In this document: positions 25,689-34,463 of the stretch, in pieces
Layout: the number at the start of each line of letters is the position of its first letter
How positions within the stretch are numbered: position 1 is the first letter of the stretch
Origin: Betaproteobacteria bacterium
GTDB taxonomy: Bacteria; Acidobacteriota; Terriglobia; Acidiferrales; UBA7541
DNA length: 64,000 nucleotides
Reading direction: 5' to 3'
Assembly (NCBI GenBank): GCA_903970165.1
Contig: CAJCHZ010000039.1
Coordinates: forward strand, 124,001-188,000
The notes under the pieces: generated by a model
Database searches by the model: none
Told to the model about the DNA's origin: nothing
Seen by the model: the letters and a program-made list of their open reading frames with translations, nothing else
Position numbers and translations under genes: made by a program

Positions 25689-28559
25689 ATGAACCCCCTG
25701 AGCGACGATCCTCGCCATTCACAAGATCGGACGTCAGACGCAGCCCGCAACGACCTCTTCCAACATTCGGACCGCACTCTCGATTCTTCATCTGAAACTT
25801 CTGCCCACGAAGTTTCCGTATCTTCCGAGCTCTCGATAGCTTTGCCGACCTCCATCGGCCACTATAAAATCATCAGCCTGATCGGCGAAGGCGGCATGGG
25901 CACAGTCTACGAAGCCGAACAGGATCGCCCCCGCCGCACCGTCGCGCTCAAAGTCATTCGTCCCGGGTACGCCACTCCTTCCCATCTCCGCCGCTTCGAG
26001 CAGGAGGCCCAGGCACTGGGACGCCTCCAACACCTTGGCATAGCTCAGATTTATGAGGCCGGCACCGCCGAAACGAACCTCGGCCCTCAGCCTTTCTTTG
26101 CAATGGAATATGTGCGAGGCAAGCGTCTCCTGGATTATGCAGCTTCCGCTCATCTCGGTATTCGCCAGCGCCTCGACCTTGCCGCTAAAATCGCCGACGC
26201 CGTTCAGCATGCTCACGAACGCGGCATTATTCATCGCGATCTGAAACCAGGCAACATTCTCGTCAACGAGGAAGGCCAGCCGAAAGTTCTCGATTTTGGC
26301 GTTGCTCGAGTCACCGACTCCGATTTTCAAGCCACGCGCCAAACCGACATCGGCCAGCTCATCGGCACGATTCCGTACATGAGCCCCGAGCAAATCTCCG
26401 CCGACCCCGAAGCCCTCGATACGCGCAGCGATGTTTATGCCCTCGGCGTCATTGTTTATGAGCTTCTTGCCGGCAGGCTGCCTTACGATCTCCGCAACAA
26501 ATCACTCGCCGATTCCGCACGCGTCATTCGCGAGGATGATCCCACTCCTCTTAGCTCCATCAACCGGTCCTATCGCGGCGATATTGAAACGATCATCGGC
26601 AAATCACTCGAAAAAGAAAAAGCGCGGCGCTACGCTTCAGCCTCCGAACTGGCAAGCGACATCCGCCGGTATCTTTCCGACGAGCCCATTGTCGCTCGCC
26701 CACCCAGCGCCACCTACCAGCTATCCAAGTTCGCGCGGCGCAACCGCATTCTTGTGGGCGGTATTGCTGCCGTCATTCTCGTTCTTGCCGCCGGTGCTAC
26801 CGCGAGCACCATTCTTGCTATCCGCGCGACGCGCGCTCAAAAACTCGCCGAAGACCGTCGCGTGCAAACCGAACAATCGCGAGCGCTGGCGGTTGCCCGG
26901 GAGAATGAAGCCGAAGCCGCCAGACGCCTCGCGGAACAGCGCCAGTTGGAGGCAGAAGCTTCGCGAAAGGCAGCGGACAAAGCCCGCATTGCGGAAGCAA
27001 CTCAGCGGCAAGAGGCCGAACGCAGCGCGGAACAAGCCAAGCAGGAAAAAGCCCGTGCGGAACACAACCTCGACCTCGCCAAAGACTCGGTCGAGAAATA
27101 TTTCATTCAGGTTAGTCTGAGTCCTGAGCTCAAAACGCAGAACCTCGAAAAGCTTCGCAGAAATCTTCTCGTCACCGCGCAGCAGTTCTACCAGCAATTC
27201 GTGAACGAAAAATCAGACGATGGTTACGTCAAGGCGGATTTCGGGCGCGCTCTCTCCACCCTCGGCGCAATTGATGTGTCCATGGGCGAAAACAAGCAAG
27301 CACTGGAAGTCCTAGAACACGCAAGAGCTATTCTGGAGGCCTCCTGGAAGCAGCATCCCGAGAACCTCATTATTGGCCGGAATCTTTTCCTTACATATCA
27401 GCAGCTTGGCCAGCTCTATGAGAACACCGGTGCATATCCCCAGGCGGAAACTTTGGACCGGGAAGCGATTTCCATCGGGCAGAACTTGTCCGATGCGCAT
27501 CTCGGTGGCGTGCAAGAAATCCTTGACCTTGGCGATGCTACGGAAAATCTCGGAAAGTTGCTTACCCGCCTCAACCGCGTGGACGAAGCGATTGCTTACA
27601 CGAAAAAAGGAATGGAACTGCGCGAAGGCCTGATGAAGAAATATCCGGACAAAGAGGAGTACGCGAACAGCCTCCTGGCTTCCGACGTGAACATGGTGAG
27701 CGCGCTTGCCGGCATTGGAAAAATCAAGGAAGCTCTTCCCTACGCTGAGCAGGCCGCGGAAATAGGTGAAAGAACATTTGCGTCGCATCCGGAAGATCCA
27801 GACGCCGCATTTCGACTGGGAGCTTCCTATAACAACCTCGGCGGCGTCTACCGCCTTCTGGGACGCGAAGCGGAGTCCGTAAAAGCGCACCGGCGTGCAC
27901 TCGAAATCCGCGAAAAGCTTGCGCGCGAACATCCCACCGTCGTGGACTACAACCTCGCTCTCTCCGGCTCCTACATCAACCTCGGCGAACTTGCGGAGAG
28001 CGACGGCAATCCAAAAGATGCAGTCGACTGGCTCAGCAAAGCCGAACAAACACTGCGTGGCATCCTCGGCCAGGAGCCAAAGCAGGCGACGGCTCGCTAT
28101 TTTTTGAGTTACGACTATTCCTGGCAGGCGCGCGCCTTCGAAGACCTCGGAAAACAGGATGAGGCTTCCAAATGCTGGTCGCTGGCGATCGAATACGACG
28201 ATCACAACGATCCTCAGCTCAAGCTCAGCCGCGCGATGGCTCTCGCTCATAAAGGCGAGTATGAAAAAGCCGGCGCCCAGGCTGACGAGTTGGCAAAACA
28301 AGAGAAACTGCCGGAGACGCTCTATCGTCTTGCGGGTGTCTATGTACTCTCAGCAAGCGCCGCCCGAGCCGCAAACAATCCGTCCCTCGCCGACAGTTAT
28401 TTGGGCAAAGCGTTTGAGCTTCTGGGCCGCGCAACAGAAGCAGGCTACTTCAAGGACTCCTCACACGTCGAGAAACTCGACAAGGACACCTCCTTTGACG
28501 GCCTGCGTTCAGCCGAGAAGTTTCGCAAATTCCGATCGCAACTTGGCGTGACAAAATAA
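25689..28559 (+). CDS. Membrane Ser/Thr protein kinase with TPR region
   Basis: A 956-residue Hanks-type kinase. The kinase domain spans about 59-330: glycine loop GEGGMG (66-71), ATP lysine K88 in VALKVI, catalytic loop HRDLKPGN from 182 and DFG at 202-204, all intact, so it should be active. One membrane span (about 354-378) follows, then a long Ala/Glu/Arg-rich coiled coil (380-470) and a TPR-rich C-terminal half (about 520-935) outside the membrane. The first 55 residues are Ser/Asp-rich. This kinase-TM-TPR design is typical of Acidobacteria. Partners are unknown; gene repeats flank it on both sides. Confidence 0.92.
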   Translation: MNPLSDDPRHSQDRTSDAARNDLFQHSDRTLDSSSETSAHEVSVSSELSIALPTSIGHYKIISLIGEGGMGTVYEAEQDRPRRTVALKVIRPGYATPSHLRRFEQEAQALGRLQHLGIAQIYEAGTAETNLGPQPFFAMEYVRGKRLLDYAASAHLGIRQRLDLAAKIADAVQHAHERGIIHRDLKPGNILVNEEGQPKVLDFGVARVTDSDFQATRQTDIGQLIGTIPYMSPEQISADPEALDTRSDVYALGVIVYELLAGRLPYDLRNKSLADSARVIREDDPTPLSSINRSYRGDIETIIGKSLEKEKARRYASASELASDIRRYLSDEPIVARPPSATYQLSKFARRNRILVGGIAAVILVLAAGATASTILAIRATRAQKLAEDRRVQTEQSRALAVARENEAEAARRLAEQRQLEAEASRKAADKARIAEATQRQEAERSAEQAKQEKARAEHNLDLAKDSVEKYFIQVSLSPELKTQNLEKLRRNLLVTAQQFYQQFVNEKSDDGYVKADFGRALSTLGAIDVSMGENKQALEVLEHARAILEASWKQHPENLIIGRNLFLTYQQLGQLYENTGAYPQAETLDREAISIGQNLSDAHLGGVQEILDLGDATENLGKLLTRLNRVDEAIAYTKKGMELREGLMKKYPDKEEYANSLLASDVNMVSALAGIGKIKEALPYAEQAAEIGERTFASHPEDPDAAFRLGASYNNLGGVYRLLGREAESVKAHRRALEIREKLAREHPTVVDYNLALSGSYINLGELAESDGNPKDAVDWLSKAEQTLRGILGQEPKQATARYFLSYDYSWQARAFEDLGKQDEASKCWSLAIEYDDHNDPQLKLSRAMALAHKGEYEKAGAQADELAKQEKLPETLYRLAGVYVLSASAARAANNPSLADSYLGKAFELLGRATEAGYFKDSSHVEKLDKDTSFDGLRSAEKFRKFRSQLGVTK

Positions 28560-28580
28560 GACCTAGAGTTGGGGCCTTAA

Positions 28581-28618
28581 TTCTTCTCTGTGAACTCCTC
28601 GCCCTCTGTGTTAAAAAA
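28581..28618 (-). repeat. Dispersed CRCAGAG-type intergenic repeat, copy 4
   Basis: On the minus strand AACACAGAGGGCGAGGAG is followed by TTCACAGAGAAG. It fills most of the gap between the kinase gene and agmatine deiminase. Confidence 0.65.
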
Positions 28619-28639
28619 CATTCGGCCATACTCAACCTC

Positions 28640-29713
28640 ATGCCCAAAATAAGAAACGAATCTACGCCCAACGCACTCGGTTTTCACATGCCAGCCGAAT
28701 GGGACGCCCACGAAGCCACGTGGCTGGGCTGGCCCCACGAACTCACGGACTGGCCCGGCAAATTCGCGCCAATCCCGTGGGCATTCGCGGAAATCGTCCG
28801 CCATCTTTCGCAGGTTGAGCGTGTCTATCTGCTGATCGAAAACCGCGAAGCCGAATCCCGCGTCCGTACTATTCTGAAAAAATGCGGCGCGAATCTGGCC
28901 GCCGTGGATTTCTTTCGCATCCCGACGGATCGCGGCTGGATGCGCGACTCCGGCCCCATCTGCGTCAAGGACTCTCCGGGCGAAGTGGCCTATACGAACT
29001 GGCTTTTCAACGGCTGGGCGAAATACTCGAACCACAAAAAAGACGCTGCGGTAGTTTCCGCCGCCAACAGAAAACTAAAGCGCCGCCTCTGGCAACCGAT
29101 GCACAACGGAAAGCGCGTGGTGCTCGAAGGCGGCAGCATTGACGTCAATGGCCGGGGCACGTTGCTGACCACCGAAGAGTGTCTCCTGAGCAAAACCCAG
29201 GAACGCAATCCCGGCTTCACTCGCGAGGACTACGCCGAAGTCTTCAAAAGTTATTTCGGTGTAACAAACGTACTCTGGCTCAAGAACGGAATCGCCGGCG
29301 ATGACACACACGGCCACGTGGACGATCTGGCCAGATTCGTGAACCCCACGACAGTCGTTACAGTCGTCGAGAGCGATTCGAGTGATGCCAATTACGCTCC
29401 TCTCCGGGAAAATCTGGCGCTGCTCAAAAACATGAAAGACCAGGACGGCCGCCCGTTGCGTGTCGACACGCTTCCCATGCCCGCTCCTGTTTATTTCGAC
29501 GGCCAGCGCCTTCCGGCCAGCTACGCGAACTTCTACATCGCTAACAAGATCGTGATCGTCCCGACGTTCAACGATCCAAACGACCGCGTCGCTCTTAATA
29601 CTCTGGCGAACCTCTTCCCGGGCCGCGAAATTGCCGGCATTGCCTGCCGAGATCTGGTCCTCGGCCTCGGTACGCTGCACTGCATGACGCAGCAGCAACC
29701 AAGCCCCCGGTAA
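28640..29713 (+). CDS. aguA: Agmatine deiminase
   Basis: A 357-residue guanidino-group hydrolase converting agmatine to N-carbamoylputrescine and ammonia. The pentein-fold active site is complete: MPAEWDAHEATWLGWP, DRGWMRDSGPI, EGGSIDVNGRGT, DDTHGHVDDLARF and the nucleophile region GLGTLHCMTQQQP. With the pyruvoyl arginine decarboxylase (21015) and N-carbamoylputrescine amidase (24697) it completes the arginine-agmatine-putrescine route, though the three genes are not one operon. A repeat copy lies just upstream. Confidence 0.95.
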   Translation: MPKIRNESTPNALGFHMPAEWDAHEATWLGWPHELTDWPGKFAPIPWAFAEIVRHLSQVERVYLLIENREAESRVRTILKKCGANLAAVDFFRIPTDRGWMRDSGPICVKDSPGEVAYTNWLFNGWAKYSNHKKDAAVVSAANRKLKRRLWQPMHNGKRVVLEGGSIDVNGRGTLLTTEECLLSKTQERNPGFTREDYAEVFKSYFGVTNVLWLKNGIAGDDTHGHVDDLARFVNPTTVVTVVESDSSDANYAPLRENLALLKNMKDQDGRPLRVDTLPMPAPVYFDGQRLPASYANFYIANKIVIVPTFNDPNDRVALNTLANLFPGREIAGIACRDLVLGLGTLHCMTQQQPSPR

Positions 29714-29722
29714 GCATGTAGT

Positions 29723-29801
29723 GACCGGTTTACCCCGGCGCCTTTTGCAAGATGGCCAGACCTTGGCCGTCTAAAGAGAGTCCCCAGGCAGGAAACCGGT
29801 C
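29723..29801. other. Closed stem-loop element, candidate structured RNA
   Basis: GACCGGTTT (29723-29731) and AAACCGGTC (29793-29801) form a perfect 9-bp closing stem around 61 nt. Inside, GGCCA and TGGCC form a second hairpin around GACCT. The element begins 9 bp after agmatine deiminase and ends 77 bp before the GlsB-like gene. It has no T run and does not fit a known riboswitch that I recognise. It could be a leader of the membrane protein or a small mobile repeat. Confidence 0.45.
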
Positions 29802-29877
29802 CCAACATCTGCTAGACTGCATCGAATCGTCACGGAGAACGCTTCGCTAAATTTCTTCCGGAGGCCCCAAATCCACC

Positions 29878-30177
29878 ATGCTGTTGAGCGCCCTGTTTGA
29901 TACAAAAGGTTTCGCGATCGTGCTGCCTGAAGGCTTTTGGTACTGGATAGTTGTCGGCCTGATTGCCGGCTGGCTCGCCGGAAAAATTTCTCGCGGCCGT
30001 GGCTTCGGCTGCATCGCGGATATCATTCTCGGAATTGTCGGGTCGTTCATCGGTGGCTGGATTTTCACGAAGCTCAACATTCATGGCACGGGCTTCTGGT
30101 ATGTGCTCGCAGCCGCCACGCTTGGCGCGGTACTTCTCGTTTTCGTCGCGCATCTTTTCAGTCCCAGCGATCGCTGA
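29878..30177 (+). CDS. GlsB/YeaQ/YmgE-type small membrane protein
   Basis: A 99-residue protein with three hydrophobic spans in the pattern of the transglycosylase-associated/GlsB family. Characteristic glycine-rich segments are VGLIAGWLAGKISRGRGFG and DIILGIVGSFIGGWIF. The N-terminus is about 15 residues longer than the shortest members. The family is linked to stress responses in several bacteria but its biochemical role is unknown. A stem-loop element lies upstream at 29723-29801. Confidence 0.85.
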   Translation: MLLSALFDTKGFAIVLPEGFWYWIVVGLIAGWLAGKISRGRGFGCIADIILGIVGSFIGGWIFTKLNIHGTGFWYVLAAATLGAVLLVFVAHLFSPSDR

Positions 30178-30306
30178 GGAGGATCGTCAGAACTGATCGG
30201 AAGCAGGTTATTGTTTCCCTCGCCCAGCTCAGTCTTCAAGCGGCGGGGACGCGTGCAACGTGCCACTGTGGTACGATTCCCATGCGCACAATGGAGATGA
30301 ACATTT

Positions 30307-31974
30307 TTGAGTAAGTCTACGGATTCCCTCACAGCAATCCCTCTCGGCGGTCTCGGCGAATTCGGAATGAACATGATGGTGCTGCGTCTGGGTGACGACA
30401 TCCTCGTCATTGACGCGGGCATGATGTTTCCGGAGTCTGAACTCCTCGGCGTCGACCTCGTCATTCCAGACATCACCTACCTGAAACAGAATCGCCAGCA
30501 CGTCCGCGCTATCGTTCTCACTCATGGCCACGAAGATCACATCGGCGCGCTCGCCTACATTTTACGCGACCTCAACGTTCCGGTTTACGGCACGCGCTTC
30601 ACGCTCGCGCTTGTAAAGAAGCGCCTCGAAGAAGCGGGCCTCCTTAGTTCGACGACGCTGCGCGAGGTGCTTCCAGGCCGGCTCGTTGAAATCGGCCCGT
30701 ATGAAATCGAATTCATCGCCGTCACGCACAGCACTATCGATTGCGTCGCGCTGGCCGTGCGCACTTCGCTCGGCGTCATCATTCACACTGGCGACTTCAA
30801 GATTGATCAGACGCCCGTGGATGGCGCTCCCTTCGACTTGCACACGTTCGCGCGCTACGGCAGCGAGGGAGTGCTGGCACTTTTCAGTGACTCGACGAAT
30901 GTTGAGCGCCCCGGATTTACTCCATCGGAGCGTGCCATCGTGCCGCGCATCGAGGAGCTGTGCCGCTCGGCCCCACGGCGCGTCATCGTGTCCTGCTTCG
31001 CGTCTTCGATTCACCGCATCCAGCAGATCATTGATGTCGCCGGACGCGTGGGGCGCAAAGTCGCGTTCGTAGGCCGCAGCATGGTGGACAACGTCGAGAT
31101 AGCGCACTCGATGAGCTACTTGCGCATTCCCGATGGAATGGTGGTGCGTCCGCAGGACATCCGCAACTTTGATCCGAAGCGCATTATTATTCTGGCGAGC
31201 GGAAGCCAGGCCGAGCCAATGTCTTCTCTCTCCAGGATCGCGGTGGACAGTCATCGCTTCGTCACAGTGGATGAAAACGACAGCGTAATTCTTTCTGCTC
31301 GCATCATTCCTGGAAACGAGAAGTCCATTTTCCGTATGCTGGACCACATGTTCCGGCGGCGCGCGCTCGTTTATTACGATAATTCCGCCGGAACTATCCA
31401 CGTTTCCGGGCATGCCAGCCAGGAAGAACAAAAATTAATTCTAAATTTGGTTAAGCCGAAATATTTCATCCCGGTTCATGGCGAATATCGGCATCTTTTC
31501 CGGCACGCGGCGCTGGCCCATCAATTGGGATGCGTGTCCGGCGAGATCCTCCTTCTGGAAAATGGCAAATGTATTGAATTTACTGCCGACGGCGTTCGCC
31601 GGCGCGATCCGGTGACGGCTGGGCGCGTTTGCGTGGATTCTGGTTCGCTGGAAGAGATTGAAGATGTGGTGATTCGTGACCGCAAGCATCTTTCTGAAGA
31701 TGGGGTGGTCGTGCCAATCATTGCTATCGATAAGCACACCGGAAAGATGGAATCGCACCCGGAGATCGTTACGCGCGGAATGTTTAGCGACAACGGGCAG
31801 GAACTGATCGCCGGGGCGCGCGACGTGATCATGAAAACGGTGGAGCAGTCCAACGCTGAAGAGAAGTCGGATTGGGGCGTCATCAAGGAAAAAATCCGGG
31901 TCGATCTGAAGAAGTACATTAATAAACAGACCTCGAAACGGCCTCTGATCTTGCCTGTGATTCTGGAGATCTGA
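30307..31974 (+). CDS. rnj: Ribonuclease J
   Basis: A 555-residue metallo-beta-lactamase/beta-CASP nuclease acting as a 5'-3' exo- and endoribonuclease in mRNA decay and rRNA maturation. Metal motifs HGHEDHIGAL, GDFKIDQTP and SDSTNVE, the beta-CASP segments VIVSCFASSIHRIQ and ILASGSQAEPMSS, HVSGHASQEE and PVHGEYRHL are all present. The start is TTG at 30307, with GGAG about 10 nt upstream; no ATG fits the frame. It is the full family length including the C-terminal domain. It suggests RNase J-based RNA turnover. Confidence 0.95.
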   Translation: MSKSTDSLTAIPLGGLGEFGMNMMVLRLGDDILVIDAGMMFPESELLGVDLVIPDITYLKQNRQHVRAIVLTHGHEDHIGALAYILRDLNVPVYGTRFTLALVKKRLEEAGLLSSTTLREVLPGRLVEIGPYEIEFIAVTHSTIDCVALAVRTSLGVIIHTGDFKIDQTPVDGAPFDLHTFARYGSEGVLALFSDSTNVERPGFTPSERAIVPRIEELCRSAPRRVIVSCFASSIHRIQQIIDVAGRVGRKVAFVGRSMVDNVEIAHSMSYLRIPDGMVVRPQDIRNFDPKRIIILASGSQAEPMSSLSRIAVDSHRFVTVDENDSVILSARIIPGNEKSIFRMLDHMFRRRALVYYDNSAGTIHVSGHASQEEQKLILNLVKPKYFIPVHGEYRHLFRHAALAHQLGCVSGEILLLENGKCIEFTADGVRRRDPVTAGRVCVDSGSLEEIEDVVIRDRKHLSEDGVVVPIIAIDKHTGKMESHPEIVTRGMFSDNGQELIAGARDVIMKTVEQSNAEEKSDWGVIKEKIRVDLKKYINKQTSKRPLILPVILEI

Positions 31975-32035
31975 TCCCTCCTCGTTTGGGCCATTGTTCC
32001 ACGCGGATTTGCGTCAAACTGCTGGAGGTGCCTTC

Positions 32036-32575
32036 GTGCGACGGCTTATGCGTCTTCGATGGATATTCCTTGTGCCCGTTGCACCTCTCGTGCCCATCAT
32101 TGGATTACTTGGGTGCGGAGGAGTGGTCGTTAACTCCTTTCAGCATTTGACGCCAGAAAAGCGCGCTGCTACCGAAAAAAGTGTTCGACAATTCGCCGCC
32201 TCAGTGGCGCAGGACGTTTCCCAGGATGGCCCAATTGCCTGGCAGAAACACTTTTCGCAGAGCCCGTCCTTTTTTATGGCTGTCAATGGGAAGGTGGCTT
32301 TCCCAAGTGGACAAGCCGCGGCACAAGCTATCCCTGAAGTGGCACGCATGTATAAGCACATCGAATTGCATTGGAGGAACGATTTACGAGTGGACGTTCT
32401 GGCCGCGGATCTGGCGGTATTGGGGGCATCTTATGAAGAGTTACTCGACGCGTCAGATGGTCATCGGGCGATGGCGAACGGCTACTTCACGGGTGTGACG
32501 GAATTGCTGAATGGCCAGTGGCAATTCCGGGATGCTCATTGGTCGGAGCCTGTTCCGCCGGTGAAGGCGCCTTAA
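32036..32575 (+). CDS. Putative lipoprotein, SnoaL-like/DUF4440-type
   Basis: A 179-residue protein. GTG at 32036 is chosen because GGAGGTG (32024-32030) lies 5 nt upstream. A lipoprotein signal ends in the lipobox LLGC (IFLVPVAPLVPIIGLLGCGG), so it should be lipid-anchored. Residues 45-175 look like an NTF2-like/SnoaL fold (WQKHFSQSPSFFMAVNGKVAF, LHWRNDLRVDVLAADLAVLGASYEE, QWQFRDAHWSEP), often seen in DUF4440 proteins. No catalytic residues can be assigned. It is followed by a DUF169 gene in the same direction. Confidence 0.6.
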   Translation: MRRLMRLRWIFLVPVAPLVPIIGLLGCGGVVVNSFQHLTPEKRAATEKSVRQFAASVAQDVSQDGPIAWQKHFSQSPSFFMAVNGKVAFPSGQAAAQAIPEVARMYKHIELHWRNDLRVDVLAADLAVLGASYEELLDASDGHRAMANGYFTGVTELLNGQWQFRDAHWSEPVPPVKAP

Positions 32576-32706
32576 TTCATGAACTGCGGGCACGAAAGAT
32601 GCCCGGACTCGCTCTCGCGGCCGACTGTAGTTCTTTAATGTTATTTTCGTTGGTCGTGCGAATGATTTATCATTCGCCGCACTTATATTCTGACTCGGAG
32701 GGTATC

Positions 32707-33405
32707 TTGGATCATTTGAGCTTGGGAAATAAGCTGGACAGACTCTTGGTGCTGAAGCATGCCGCTATTGGTATCTCATTTCTGGAAGAGCCACCTCCTG
32801 GAGTTTCCCGAGTGAAGAAGGCCGGGCCCGCGGGTTGTTCATATTGGAAGTTAGCGACCGAAGGCGAGACGTTTTATACGACAAGTGAGGACCATCAAAA
32901 TTGTCCGGTGGGGGCCTACACGCATGGCGTGAAGCTGGGGGCGGAAAAGTCCGCCGAACTGCAAGGGATGATCGGGCAGATGATTTCTTTGAACTATTTG
33001 CAGGAAGCGGAGATTCCGCAGATTCCGCATCGAGAGAGCGCTTTTGCCTACGCGGCTTATTCGCCTTTGAAAGACTCGACGTTCGAGCCGCAGATTGTAT
33101 TGCTTCGCGGCGATGCAAAACACTTGATGCTTTTGACGGAAGCGATGGCAAGAGCTGGAGTTAGCTCCGAGCCGATGATGATGCGCCCCACTTGCGCTGT
33201 ACTGCCGCGGGTATTGAAGAGCGGGCACGCTTCGCACAGTCTCGGATGCATTGGCAATCGCGTTTATACGGGACTTGGCGACGATGAATTTTATTGCGCG
33301 ATACCGGCGTCGAAGATGGCACACATCGTGACGGAATTGGAAAAGATTGTGGCGGCGAACGATGCGTTAAAGGGATTTCATCAAGCGCGCTTGGCTAGCG
33401 CGTAA
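32707..33405 (+). CDS. DUF169-family protein
   Basis: A 232-residue protein of the DUF169 family, beginning MDHLSLGNKLDRLLVLKHAAIGISFLEE. TTG at 32707 is chosen because GGAGGG (32697-32702) precedes it by 4 nt and the family match begins there. Conserved features are the cysteines in AGCSYWKLA and NCPVGAYTHG, MMMRPTCAVLPRVLKSGHASHSLGCIGNR and GDDEFYCAIP. The cysteine pattern suggests metal or cluster binding, but the function is unknown. An intrinsic terminator follows at 33491. Confidence 0.82.
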   Translation: MDHLSLGNKLDRLLVLKHAAIGISFLEEPPPGVSRVKKAGPAGCSYWKLATEGETFYTTSEDHQNCPVGAYTHGVKLGAEKSAELQGMIGQMISLNYLQEAEIPQIPHRESAFAYAAYSPLKDSTFEPQIVLLRGDAKHLMLLTEAMARAGVSSEPMMMRPTCAVLPRVLKSGHASHSLGCIGNRVYTGLGDDEFYCAIPASKMAHIVTELEKIVAANDALKGFHQARLASA

Positions 33406-33490
33406 CGAGTTTCCGCGAACGCCAAAGCCATGCTAATTCTGGGGTAGATTCCCCTTTACGTGAACCTGCGGCCGAAGAGCGAAAGGTTCA

Positions 33491-33516
33491 GCTCCCTCCC
33501 TTCGGGAGCGATTTTT
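33491..33516 (+). terminator. Intrinsic terminator after DUF169 gene
   Basis: GCTCCC (33491-33496) pairs with GGGAGC (33504-33509) around TCCCTTC, followed by GATTTTT. It separates the DUF169 gene from the dehydrogenase gene. Confidence 0.65.
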
Positions 33517-33617
33517 AGGGGTGTGCCAAGATTCGCAGACGAAGTGAGCCTGAACAGCAAAAAGGTTTAGCGGAAGGGACCGCAGCGAGCATCGAATCAA
33601 GGGGTGATGACTCAAAT

Positions 33618-34343
33618 ATGAAAGGGAAAGTAGCTCTTGTGGCAGGAGGAACTGGCGGGCTGGGCCGCGCCACAACTTTAGCGTTTTTGGAGGCCGGTGC
33701 CAGAGTCGTGGTGCCTTATCGAGAAGAGGATAAGTTTGTGGCTCTGAAAAAGGTCGCAACTTCTCTGCCAGGAGCAGGTTCCGTGGCTGGATTACTGGAA
33801 GGGTCCCAGGTGAATGTTACCGACGAAGCGGCTGTCGGGGCTCTCGTCGAAGGGATTGTTCAGCGGCACGGACGGCTCGATGCTTTGGTGAATACCTTGG
33901 GAGGCTACGCAGGGGGGATCAAATTCTGGGAGATGGAAACGGAAGTATTCGAACGCATGATTGCGCTTAATTTGCGCGCAGGGTTTGTGCTGGTTCGCGC
34001 GGCGGCGCGAGGGATGGTGAAGCAAGGGAGCGGCGCGATTGTGAACGTGGCGGCTAAAGCGGCATTGGACCATGGAGCAGGAGCGGCGGCCTACGCAGCT
34101 TCGAAGGCCGCCGCAGTGGCGATGATGGATTCTCTCGCCGCCGACTTGAAGGGCACCGGCGTGCGTGCAAATTCGATCTTGCCCAGCATCATTGATACGG
34201 AGTCGAATCGCAAAGCAATGCCGGGAGTGGATTTTGCGAAGTTGCCCAAGCCTGAAGAGATCGCGCGGGTGATTTTGTTTTTGTGTGGGGATGGCGCGAA
34301 GTTGATTAATGGGGCGAGCGTTCCGGTGTACGGGGATAGTTGA
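33618..34343 (+). CDS. Short-chain dehydrogenase/reductase
   Basis: A 241-residue Rossmann-fold oxidoreductase. The cofactor motif VAGGTGGLGRAT and the Tyr-x3-Lys pair (AAYAASKAAAV) are intact. The position of the usual catalytic serine, twelve residues before the tyrosine, reads alanine (VNVAAKAALDHG), so standard carbonyl reduction may be impaired or use another residue. C-terminal NSILPSIIDTESNRKAMP and LINGASVPVYGDS are normal. The substrate is unknown. It is not clearly in an operon with the pirin gene 120 bp later. Confidence 0.88.
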   Translation: MKGKVALVAGGTGGLGRATTLAFLEAGARVVVPYREEDKFVALKKVATSLPGAGSVAGLLEGSQVNVTDEAAVGALVEGIVQRHGRLDALVNTLGGYAGGIKFWEMETEVFERMIALNLRAGFVLVRAAARGMVKQGSGAIVNVAAKAALDHGAGAAAYAASKAAAVAMMDSLAADLKGTGVRANSILPSIIDTESNRKAMPGVDFAKLPKPEEIARVILFLCGDGAKLINGASVPVYGDS

Positions 34344-34463
34344 GCGGCACGGCGATCGGGCCGCGCCCGGCAGGTGCGCACACGCGAGAACCCTTGATAG
34401 GATCAAGATGGCCACGGCTCTTCGAAGCTCGTAGGCAACATGCCGTGCAGTACGGAGGGTGAA

